Part shown: one piece after another, positions 25,819 to 34,200 of the stretch
Numbering within the stretch: position 1 is the first letter of the stretch
Layout of the letters: each line of letters opens with the position of its first letter
DNA from: Tessaracoccus antarcticus
GTDB taxonomy: Bacteria; Actinomycetota; Actinomycetes; Propionibacteriales; Propionibacteriaceae
DNA: 64,000 nt
NCBI RefSeq assembly: GCF_003688855.1
Contig: NZ_REFW01000001.1
Coordinates: forward strand, 1,364,001-1,428,000
Direction of reading: 5' to 3'
The notes under the pieces: generated by a model
The model's input: the letters and a program-made list of their open reading frames with translations, nothing else
What the model was told of the DNA's origin: nothing
Database searches by the model: none
Translations under genes and position numbers: made by a program

Positions 25819-26931
25819 ATGAACACCGAGAACACACTCACCATCCGTCCGGCCGCCGAGTGCCGCTACGACGTCGTATCCCTGGGCGAAGTCATGCTGC
25901 GCCTGGACCCCGGCGAGGGCCGCATACGCACGGCGCGCTCGTTCCGGGCGTGGGAGGGCGGGGGCGAGTACAACGTCGCTCGTGGCCTGCGCCGCGCCTT
26001 CGGACTGCGCGCCGCAATCGTGACGGCCCTGGCCGACAACGAGATCGGGCGACTGGTGGAGGACTTCATCCTCACCGGGGGCCTGGACACGCAGTTCATC
26101 TCCTGGGTGCCCTATGACGGCATTGGCCGCGAGGCACGCAACGGTCTGAACTTCACGGAGCGGGGTTTCGGCGTCCGCGGAGCAGTCGGCGTCTCGGACC
26201 GGGGTCACACGGCCGCGTCACAGCTCGCCCCCGGCGACGTCGACTGGGACCACCTCTTCGGCGACCTGGGCGTCCGGTGGCTCCACACGGGCGGGATTTT
26301 CGCGGCGTTGAGCGACACGGCGGCCGAAACCGTCATCGAGGCCGTCACGGCCGCCAAGCGGCACGGCACGGTGGTCTCCTACGACCTCAACTACCGACCC
26401 AGCCTGTGGAAGTCGATCGGTGGCCTCGCCAAGGCGCAGGAGGTCAACAGGGAGATCGCCAAGAGCATCGACGTCATGATCGGCAACGAGGAGGACTTCA
26501 CGGCGAGCCTCGGTTTCGAGATCGAGGGTGTCGACGAGAACCTGTCGGCCCTCGAGGTCGACAACTTTGCCGCCATGATCGAGAAGGCAGCAGCGGCCTT
26601 CCCGAACTTCGCGGTGATTGGCACCACGATGCGCACCGTGCACAGCGCGAGCACCAACGACTGGGGCGCCATTGCCTGGTCGCGCGACACGGGCGTCGTG
26701 CAGGCCACCCATCGGGAGCGACTCGAGATCATGGACCGCGTCGGGGGCGGCGACTCGTTCGCCTCCGGCCTCATCTACGGCCTGCTGGATGGGCAGCCGC
26801 TGTCCACAGCCGTGGAGTACGGCGCCGCCCACGGGGCGCTGGCGATGACCACCCCGGGTGACACGACCATGGTGACCAAGGCTGAGGTACTCAAGCTGGC
26901 TGCCGGCGGCGGTGCACGCGTGGACCGCTGA
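25819..26931 (+). CDS. kdgK: 2-dehydro-3-deoxygluconokinase (PfkB family)
   Basis: 370-residue PfkB-type sugar kinase that phosphorylates KDG to KDPG. The N-terminal SLGEVMLRLDPGEGRIRTAR, the substrate-binding GGGEYNVARGL and the C-terminal catalytic motif DRVGGGDSFASGLIYGL (Asp base) are seen. It has an N-terminal extension of about 20 residues before the kinase core. With KduI, KduD and Eda it gives a complete route from 5-keto-4-deoxyuronate to central metabolism. Confidence 0.9.
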   Translation: MNTENTLTIRPAAECRYDVVSLGEVMLRLDPGEGRIRTARSFRAWEGGGEYNVARGLRRAFGLRAAIVTALADNEIGRLVEDFILTGGLDTQFISWVPYDGIGREARNGLNFTERGFGVRGAVGVSDRGHTAASQLAPGDVDWDHLFGDLGVRWLHTGGIFAALSDTAAETVIEAVTAAKRHGTVVSYDLNYRPSLWKSIGGLAKAQEVNREIAKSIDVMIGNEEDFTASLGFEIEGVDENLSALEVDNFAAMIEKAAAAFPNFAVIGTTMRTVHSASTNDWGAIAWSRDTGVVQATHRERLEIMDRVGGGDSFASGLIYGLLDGQPLSTAVEYGAAHGALAMTTPGDTTMVTKAEVLKLAAGGGARVDR

Positions 26932-26942
26932 GGTTCCGGCGC

Positions 26943-27548
26943 TCAGCCCGTGAGGAAGACGCTGAGTTGGCCTGACTGTCCCAGCACCGCCACCTCCGCC
27001 GCCAGGTCGGCGGGGACGTCGACGAGTACCAGCGCAGCCTGGGTGGATGACACGAACGACGTCTCCACCGGGCTGGGCAGCGTGTGGACCACGGCGTCGT
27101 CCGTCAGGATGCCGGGCACGTCAGGTCCCGCCGACACCAGGGCGATCCTGAGCCCTGGGGAGAGGATCTCCCGCAGTTGGGAGTCGTGCACGGTGATGGG
27201 CACGAGCGACCGCCCCGCTGCGGCAGGTGCGCCTGAGACGAGCAGTCCGGCTTGCAGGGTGGTGTGTGGTGACAGTTCCACGGCCGCGCTGTGCCCCACC
27301 ACCTCCTCCATCAAGGTGAGCGCGTCGGCTGGGATGGCGGATGCCGGGAGCGAGTGGAGGGAGACGTCCGAGGACGTGATGGGTGCGCCGGCCGCCAGGT
27401 GGGCGGTGGTCACCACCACCTGCCCGCTGGCCTCAGCTGCGCTGGAGGCGCCGGAAAGGTGCGACACCAGGGCGAACATGCCCAGCGCGGTGAGGAGGGC
27501 GGCGAGCTTGCGCCGGTGCCAACTGATGGTGCGACGGAGCCATGCCAT
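26943..27548 (-). CDS. SAF domain protein (CpaB/RcpC-like)
   Basis: 201 residues. The N-terminus has a basic stretch and one transmembrane helix (KLAALLTALGMFALVSHL), then a SAF domain starting VVVTTAHLAAGAPITSSDV, like CpaB/RcpC, which in Flp-pilus systems is a periplasmic assembly protein; here no other Flp genes are near. It is the last gene of the minus-strand group 5-FTHF cyclo-ligase, fmdB, SAF. The ATG at 27548 is chosen; 7 extra residues are possible upstream. Its role outside pili is not known. Confidence 0.72.
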   Translation of the reverse strand: MAWLRRTISWHRRKLAALLTALGMFALVSHLSGASSAAEASGQVVVTTAHLAAGAPITSSDVSLHSLPASAIPADALTLMEEVVGHSAAVELSPHTTLQAGLLVSGAPAAAGRSLVPITVHDSQLREILSPGLRIALVSAGPDVPGILTDDAVVHTLPSPVETSFVSSTQAALVLVDVPADLAAEVAVLGQSGQLSVFLTG

Positions 27549-27608
27549 GCCCACCATGGTGGTCGCCACCGCCGGCGATCACCCGTTCTCCACAGGCCCG
27601 TGCCCTGC

Positions 27609-27932
27609 TCAGGCGGCCGTGCTGGGGGTGGAGGACGGCTTCGAGGACTCGGACGAGCTGGACGAGCCCGACGAGCTGGACGACTCCGAGGCGCTGGACG
27701 AAGCCGCCGTCGATGCTGACTTCCGCTCGGATGCGGCCTTGCTGCTCGAGGCGGCCTTGCGGGAGTCCGTGGCGTAGAACCCGGAGCCCTTGAACACGAC
27801 GCCGACGGCGCTGAAGACCTTCCGCAGGTCACCTGCGCACGTAGGACACGTCGTCAAGGCAGGGTCAGTGAACTTCTGGACCGCTTCGAGTTCCTCGCCG
27901 CACGAGGTGCAGCGGTACTGGTAGGTGGGCAT
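27609..27932 (-). CDS. FmdB-family zinc ribbon protein
   Basis: 107 residues. It starts MPTYQYRCTSCGEELEAVQK and continues with CPTCAGDLRKVFSAVGVVFKG, a two-CxxC zinc ribbon common to the FmdB regulatory-protein family. The second half is a long low-complexity tail of Ser, Lys, Ala and Glu (serine-rich runs), which is probably disordered. In many actinobacteria it is adjacent to the cyclo-ligase gene as here (Rv0991c/Rv0992c order in Mycobacterium tuberculosis, where the Rv0991c type is reported as a chaperone-like factor). Confidence 0.85.
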   Translation of the reverse strand: MPTYQYRCTSCGEELEAVQKFTDPALTTCPTCAGDLRKVFSAVGVVFKGSGFYATDSRKAASSSKAASERKSASTAASSSASESSSSSGSSSSSESSKPSSTPSTAA

Positions 27933-27963
27933 GTGTGTGGTTGACCTCCATCTGGGACGTCGC

Positions 27964-28587
27964 TCATGATAGTTCGGGAGGCCACGGCTTCCCAATGTGG
28001 GACAGGGCGCCTTCACCACAGGCGAAGAATCCGTCCTGGGTGAGCGCGCCGTCCACGGGTATGTCGTGGGGCGCGTGGGGTGCCCGGCGGAACAGTTCCT
28101 GGGTCCGCGCGAGGACCCACACCGGCGTCCCCGGCCGCCGGTGTGGCAGCGCGCGGTCGTACCAGCCGCCCCCGGTGCCGACGCGGGTGCCGTCCTGCGC
28201 GACGGCCAGACATGCTGCCACCACCACGTCCGCCCGTGCCAGCGCGGCCGCACCGAGCGGGGGCGTCGTCGGCTCGGGGATGCCACCCCATCCCGGGCCC
28301 ATCTGTTCCCAGCCTCCGAAGATTGCCCAGTCGGGTCGCCTGCCCAGGCGGGGCAGGAGTACCAGCCACCCGGCGTCGTGCAGTGTGGTGATGGCCGTGC
28401 GCGTTCCGGGCTCACCCGGTCGGGACGCGTAGAGCGCCACGGTTGCGGGCCCTTTCCCGAGTGCTCCCAACAGCCACGCAGTCCGGGCCGCGTCCTCGCT
28501 GGCCCACGTGGAATCCGCCACCCGTGTGCGCTGGAGCAGGATGCCGCGCCGCAGCGCGTCCTTCGGGGCCGTGGGCAGCATGGGCAT
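27964..28587 (-). CDS. 5-formyltetrahydrofolate cyclo-ligase
   Basis: 207 residues of the MTHFS family, which converts 5-formyl-THF to 5,10-methenyl-THF using ATP to keep the one-carbon folate pool in use. The N-terminal KDALRRGILLQRTR contains the ATP-binding basic region, and the C-terminal RVGTGGGWYDRAL is the diagnostic (G)GG-Y-D loop. The longer reading frame upstream is an overlap with the divergent MoeA-like gene; ATG 28587 leaves 12 bp between the two starts, so promoters must overlap. Confidence 0.9.
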   Translation of the reverse strand: MPMLPTAPKDALRRGILLQRTRVADSTWASEDAARTAWLLGALGKGPATVALYASRPGEPGTRTAITTLHDAGWLVLLPRLGRRPDWAIFGGWEQMGPGWGGIPEPTTPPLGAAALARADVVVAACLAVAQDGTRVGTGGGWYDRALPHRRPGTPVWVLARTQELFRRAPHAPHDIPVDGALTQDGFFACGEGALSHIGKPWPPELS

Positions 28588-28599
28588 ATCGTAGGGTCC

Positions 28600-29892
28600 A
28601 TGGCTCTGTTCGGTCGCAAGAAGTCTGTGTCCCTTGTCCCCGAGGTGGGGGAGGAGGAGCAGGTCGACGTCGCATCCCCCACGCTGCCGGAGGCGCCCCC
28701 TCTTGATGCCAACGGCATGCGGGGTGTCGCGGACCACGTGTCGTATCTGCTCAGCCTGGTGTCGCCCCTCAAACCGTTCGGCATGGGGCTGCTGGAGGCC
28801 TGGAACCAGGTGATGTGTGAGGACATTGACTCCATGATCAACGTTCCGCCCAGCAACACCTCCAAGGTGGACGGCTACGCAGTCCGGGTGGCGGACATCG
28901 GCGGGGACGTCGAGAGCGTGGAGCTCGTCGGGGCCAGCGACCGCCTGGCCCCCCACACCGCCGTCCCGGTCCACGCCGGTGACATTCTGCCGCGCGGGGC
29001 AACGGCGGTGTTGCCAACGGCCTTCGGTAGCCGAAGTGACGGGCGGCTCCGCATCATCGACGCCGTGGGGGAGGGGGAGTACGTCCGCGCAGCCGGCGAG
29101 CACCTCGCCATCGGCACCAGGCTGCTCAGTGAGGGCGACGTCCTCAACGACCGGGCGATCGGCATGATGGCCAGCGCCGGCATCGACCGCGTCCTGGTGC
29201 GGCCCCGCCCACGGGTGGTGGTGGTCAGTTCCGGCGACGAGCTCGTCGAGCCGGGCAGCCAGCTCCGACACGGCGAGAGCACCGACTCCAACTCCTTCAT
29301 GATTGCCGCAGCGGCGCGCGCGGCCGGTGCCACCGTCTTCCGTGTGGCGGTCCATTCCAGCGACCCTGCGGCGCTCCGGAGGACCATCACCGACCAGTTG
29401 ATCCGCGCCGACCTTCTCATCTCCACCACCTCCGGCCGACGCGAGGACTACGAGGCCGTCTCACAGGCCATGTCCGAGCTGGGGCTGACCGATTCCGTGG
29501 ACGTGGCCATGTCCCCGGGCCGTACGCAGACGTTTGGGCTCATCGGGGCCGAGCAGGTCCCCATGGTGATGCTGCCGGGGAACCCTGTCAGTGCCTACGT
29601 GTCCTTCCAGGCGTTCGTGTGGCCGCTCATCCGCCGCCTCGCCGGGGCGAGCGAGCACCGCACGGTACTGCGGGCGATCTCCACGACTCCTCTGAGTTCG
29701 GTGCGCGGACGCACCCAGTTGCTTCGCGGCCGGCTCGACACCAGCTCCAGCGTCCCGACCGTCTCCCGCATCTCCGACCCCCATGCCATGGCGGAGCTGT
29801 CCCGCTGCAATGCGTTGCTCGTGATGGGTGAGGACGTGGAGTCCGTTGCCGCCGGCGAACACGTCATGTGTTGGCCCCTGGACGAGATCTGA
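28600..29892 (+). CDS. MoeA-like protein, probable gephyrin-like Glp
   Basis: 430 residues with MoeA domain order: NVPPSNTSKVDGYAVRV and GDILPRGATAVLP at the N-terminus, VVVVSSGDELVEPG at the start of the MoCF fold, and MLPGNPVSAYVSFQAFV. However, the active-site loop that is normally TTGGVSxGDYD reads TTSGRREDYEAV and the usual MKPGKP/MQPG-type loop reads MSPGRTQTFG, so key glycines and lysine are replaced. The order fmdB, cyclo-ligase, this gene, membrane protein matches the actinobacterial Glp/GlpR locus. A structural (cell-division) role instead of molybdate insertion is therefore likely but inferred; the N-terminal 45 residues are an unusual acidic extension. Confidence 0.8.
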   Translation: MALFGRKKSVSLVPEVGEEEQVDVASPTLPEAPPLDANGMRGVADHVSYLLSLVSPLKPFGMGLLEAWNQVMCEDIDSMINVPPSNTSKVDGYAVRVADIGGDVESVELVGASDRLAPHTAVPVHAGDILPRGATAVLPTAFGSRSDGRLRIIDAVGEGEYVRAAGEHLAIGTRLLSEGDVLNDRAIGMMASAGIDRVLVRPRPRVVVVSSGDELVEPGSQLRHGESTDSNSFMIAAAARAAGATVFRVAVHSSDPAALRRTITDQLIRADLLISTTSGRREDYEAVSQAMSELGLTDSVDVAMSPGRTQTFGLIGAEQVPMVMLPGNPVSAYVSFQAFVWPLIRRLAGASEHRTVLRAISTTPLSSVRGRTQLLRGRLDTSSSVPTVSRISDPHAMAELSRCNALLVMGEDVESVAAGEHVMCWPLDEI

Positions 29893-29980
29893 GCTGGAAG
29901 TTCGTCGAATTGCGCACCCGTTTGGTGCTGGTCGGGGTGGCGGCGTGGCCAAATGACACGCATGATGTTTAAGTAGGGGC

Positions 29981-30742
29981 GTGTTAGCCGGAATCGTCAT
30001 CTTCGTCCTCGTCGTGGCAGGTCTGGCTTTCGGGCTGCCCTGGCTCTCCGCGCATCGCCACGTGCCTGACACCATCGACGGGGACCCGTCGCAGCGGTTC
30101 TCCGGTTCCATGCGGATCATGCACCGCGAGGTGGTGGTGCAGGCCGAGTCCGACGACGTCGTCGAGGTGTCAACACCCCTGACCCGCCGCGCCGAGCTGA
30201 CGGAGCTGCGCCTGCACGCTGCAGGTGCCGCCCGGCGCCGACGACACATTGCCGTGGGGCTCGCCGTGATCTCCCTCGTGCTGGGAGCACTGTCGATGGC
30301 CGGCGTCCTGGCGCCCTGGGCCCCGGCGATCCCCGCCGGCCTCCTGATTGTGTTCCTGGGAATCGCGCGGTTCAGCGTGCGCGCCATGCAGAGGTCACTG
30401 GATGCTCGCGCCCAGAACGTGGGCGAAGGCTACGGGGACGAGGACACCGGGATCATCGACCTGGGACAGGACGAGGAGTCCATCGAGATCTCCGTGGACC
30501 TCAGCGCCCCACATCGTCCCGGCGCCCTGTGGGACCCGATCCCCGTCACCGCGCCCACCTACGTCTCCAAGCCGCTCGTGCCTCGCACCGTGCGCACCAT
30601 CGACCTCTCCGCCCCCGTGGTGGCCGTCAGCGCTGTGGTACCCACCGCGGATCATCCGGACAGGGACGTGGAGGAACTGGAACTCGAGGACACCCAGCGC
30701 AGCAACCTGTACCGGATGCAGCCCCGCGCCGTCGGCGAGTGA
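29981..30742 (+). CDS. Membrane protein, probable GlpR-type partner of the MoeA-like protein
   Basis: 253 residues starting at GTG 29981. One N-terminal transmembrane helix (IVIFVLVVAGLAFGLPWL), a charged cytoplasmic stretch with RRAELTELRL, two more helices near residues 85-130, then a long acidic tail. The tail contains LWDPIPVTAPTYVSKPL and PRTVRTIDLSAP, a proline-rich linear motif of the kind that recruits a gephyrin-like partner. Order next to the MoeA-like gene (88 bp) is the GlpR arrangement. Function is inferred from synteny and architecture. Confidence 0.65.
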   Translation: MLAGIVIFVLVVAGLAFGLPWLSAHRHVPDTIDGDPSQRFSGSMRIMHREVVVQAESDDVVEVSTPLTRRAELTELRLHAAGAARRRRHIAVGLAVISLVLGALSMAGVLAPWAPAIPAGLLIVFLGIARFSVRAMQRSLDARAQNVGEGYGDEDTGIIDLGQDEESIEISVDLSAPHRPGALWDPIPVTAPTYVSKPLVPRTVRTIDLSAPVVAVSAVVPTADHPDRDVEELELEDTQRSNLYRMQPRAVGE

Positions 30743-30810
30743 CGGGTCCGGGGTTCCCGAATCGACGTGCACCGCAGCCCGGTGGTAGCATCGTCACGCT
30801 GTTCAAGCAT

Positions 30811-30886
30811 GGGGCTATGGCGCAGTTGGTAGCGCGTCTCGTTCGCAATGAGAAGGTCAGGGGTTCGAATCCCCTTAGCTCCACCA
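30811..30886 (+). tRNA. tRNA-Ala (CGC)
   Basis: Seventy-three bases plus encoded CCA. Acceptor stem GGGGCTA pairs with TAGCTCC (one G-T), D-arm GCGC/GCGC, anticodon stem TCTCG with TGAGA around loop TTCGCAA, giving anticodon CGC (alanine, codon GCG). The T-arm AGGGG-TTCGAAT-CCCCT is canonical. The terminator just downstream supports a separate transcription unit. Confidence 0.97.
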
Positions 30887-30898
30887 TGTAGCGGATGC

Positions 30899-30933
30899 AC
30901 TCCCGTCCAGGCTCCGGCCGGACGGGAGTTTTC
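30899..30933 (+). terminator. Rho-independent terminator after tRNA-Ala
   Basis: A perfect 10 bp stem, ACTCCCGTCC with GGACGGGAGT, and an 11-base loop, followed by a short T-run (TTTTCT). It ends the tRNA transcript. Confidence 0.85.
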
Positions 30934-31242
30934 TGTGCCCCGGCAGGCCCAGGGGTGCCCGTCACCCCGCGATGCGCACACGCCGCTTGCATCGACGAGA
31001 CCACGCCGCCTATCCAGATCTTCTCGGCGATCGAGAGCGGAGTCGCGGGCATTCCACAAGCATTTTTCCGGTTTCGTGTGCGGTGAGAATAACGATTGCG
31101 AAGTCTCCTGCGTCGTGGCCTAGCATCGCGGGCACAGGTCCATCCTCCCAACGGTGGGGGCTTGTACCCCCCCCTGCCGCACGACGTGGTCGCCCCCCGA
31201 CTGAGACACGTTCGTGCGACTGATAGTTGGAGAACAGAAGTA
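30934..31242. other. Leader region of the adhesin/pilin locus
   Basis: No gene is evident. The stretch 31058-31110 is richer in A and T than its surroundings. A possible promoter with TTGCGA (31096) and TAGCAT (31121) has a 19 bp spacer, which is poor. A small hairpin at 31156-31171 (GGGGG with CCCCC, loop cttgta) may form in the transcript. Two in-frame codons upstream of the chosen adhesin start lie within this region; they would give unusual N-termini. Confidence 0.35.
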
Positions 31243-34200
31243 GTGAAGACCCCGTCCCCCCGCGTGGCACGCATGAGGAAGCGCCGCAAGCCCTTGGCGT
31301 TGCTCATTGCCTGTGCCCTGCTCGCCGGGCTCTTCCAGGGCTACGGCGCGGTGCTGACGCCACATCTGGCCGAGGCCACGTATGCGACAGGCGGGAACGG
31401 GCTGCACCGGGGCTCCATTGACTGGTTCGAATGGGGAGCAGCTGACGCCGCCATTCCCTCGAATGGGCTCACCAAGGTGAACACCCGCACCATCGCGGGG
31501 AGAACAGTAGCGACCACCTGCAGGATCTCCAGCATCAGCGGCGCTGGAGGCCTCAGGGCGTATCGGCCTGGAGCGTGGAAGGGTGACGGACTGGACGACC
31601 TCTACAACGTGGGTGGCACGGGCACCACCAACAGGCTGATTTCCGGGCTGGCCAACGCGACCGAGGGCTCCACCGTAACCTTCAATTTCAGCTGTGGTGT
31701 GACGCTCGACGGCGTCTCCGTCCCGCTCCAGGGACTGGTGGTGGCGGACGCCGAGCAGAGCGACAACCAGGAGTACGTCGAGGCCACGCCCGACCAGAGC
31801 GGGGCCGTCTGGCGGATCATCGACCGGTACCGCAACATCGGATGCACGCAGCAGACGACGGCGAGACTGACGGGCAACACTCTGCGGCTGTGGGGGAACG
31901 ACATCACGACGGCCTGTGACGCCGGCCCCGTGGCCGTCGGCTTCATGGAGGGTGCCACAAGTGCCAAGGTCGGCCTGAAGGGTGCAGGCAGGAGCGCCAT
32001 CGCACTGGGCGTCATGCTGTCGTCCAACGACTACGGTGACGCACCGGCCAGCTACGGCGAGGCGGGGGCGCTGCTGGAGACCACGTGGCAGGGTGGCGCC
32101 CTTGCCAGCGGTAACAACAAGGTCTCTGCCGAGAGTTTTGTACTCGCCACGGAGTCGCAGTCCGTGCCCCGGCTCGGCGCGATTGTCGACGCTGAGGGCG
32201 CCCAGCTGCACAGCGCAGACGCCACGGGCGACGACGACTTCGGTACTCCGGCCGAAAACCCGGTCAATGACGAGGACGCGGTCGGGCTGCTGGGCACCAT
32301 CGATGTGAGGGCGGGTGGCAGCTATTCGCTGAAGAACGTGACATGCAAGGGACCCGGGTTCGTCGCGGGATGGATCGACTGGAACCGCAACGGCGTATTC
32401 GACGCGGGGGAGCGCTCCGCCACGGTGTCCTGCACCGGCGCATCGGTGAACCTCGACTGGAGCGTTCCCACTGACACCGTCAGGTCAATCGGCAAAAACC
32501 TCTCCTTCCTGCGGTTGCGCATCGCCCGGGACTCGGCCCAGGCATCCTCTCCCACAGGCATGAGTACGTCCGGCGAGGTGGAGGACCACAAGCTGAACAT
32601 CGCCCTTCCAACCCTCTCCATCACCAAGACGTCGAACGCCACGGCGAACTCCCGCCCCGGCGACACGATCATCTGGACCGTCCGCGCCACCAATGTGGGC
32701 AAGAACGGTTTCACGGCGGCCTTCCCGGCGAGGCTGGTGGACGACCTCACGGGTGTTCTGGACGATGCCACCTATGGCAACAATGCGGCGGTCACGAAGG
32801 GTGGCGCCCCGTCCTACAGCTCGCCGCGCATCTCGTGGACCGGCGTCCTGGCCGTCAACGAAACAGTGGAGCTGACCTACAGCACCACCCTCAAGGCCGG
32901 AGGTGACGGCACCCTGCGCAACGTGGCGTGGGAGCCGAACAGCGCGACGAACCAGCCAACACCGGCATGCAATGCACCGGTGGGTGGCATCGATGCCGCC
33001 TCTGGCGAGTCCTGCGTTGAGTGGGCGGTGCGGCTACCGAAGCTGTCCGTCACGAAGACGGCAAACCAGAGCACCCTGCCGAAGAAGGGAACCAAGGTCA
33101 CCTACACCGTGACCGTCACCAACAGCGGCCCCGGTGCCTACACGGCAACAGCCCCAGCCACAGCGCTCGATGACTTGGTCAACGTTCTTGATGCGGCCAC
33201 TTATGACAACAATGCCGTCGCCACCGTGGGTGTGGTGACATATGCGGGATCCAAGCTGTCATGGTCGGGCGCCCTGCCATCCGGCGCGTCGGCGATCATC
33301 ACCTACACCGTCACCTACACCTCTGCTGGTGACCAATCGTTGGTGAACAGCGTGTGCGTGCCGGTGCTGGAGCGGTTGCAGGGTGGCCTGAACGGATGCG
33401 CCAGCGTCGAGATTCTGGGTGCGAACCTGGGTACCTCGAAGACCGTGACGACCCCCGACAACCCCGTGAAGGCAGGATCGGTCCTCACCTACACGCTCCG
33501 GTTCGAGAACACCGGCAAGTCGCCCGCGACGATCGAGCACGACGACATCCTCACAGGGGTGCTCGATGACGCCACCGTTGCCACCCCGACGGCCGCCTCG
33601 GGCCTCATCGCCAGCCGGGAGGGCGACCGCATCAGGATCACCGGGTCCGTCCCCGTCAACGGAATCCGGACCGTCACGTACAAGGCAACCGTGAAGCCGG
33701 AGCGCGAACGGGGCGACGACCTCGCGAGTAACTTCCTCGTTGCGACCGGAGCCCCACCCCCCAACTCGTGCCTGCCCGCCGATACGAACTGCACCTCGAC
33801 GCGCCTGCCGAACGTGAAGGCCGCCAAGTCCGTGAACCCTGCCTCCGGTGTCGCCGTCATCGGCGGAGCGGACCTCGCCTACACGCTGGTCATCACCAAC
33901 AGCGGGAAGGCCACCGGCAGCGTCGACTTCACGGATGATCTCACCGACGTGCTGGACGATGCCACAGTGGGTGCGATCACCGCCACCCCCGCGGGCGTCC
34001 TCACCGCCGTCAGGTCGCCGGGTGGCCTCGTGCGCATCACCGGTTCCCTGAACGCCGCCCAGAGCGTGACCCTCACCTACCCCGTCAAGGTGAAACCGGA
34101 CAGTCAGCGCCCCAGTGTCCCGACGGCGGGCCTGCGGAAGGACTTCGTGGGGAACAGGCTCGCCCCCACAGGCGCCGTGAATCCCGTCTGCGGGGTGGGT

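Noticed and set aside
31156-31174. G-rich/C-rich hairpin as a riboswitch candidate
   Set aside because: A simple five-pair stem with no conserved ligand-binding core; not enough structure to call a riboswitch.
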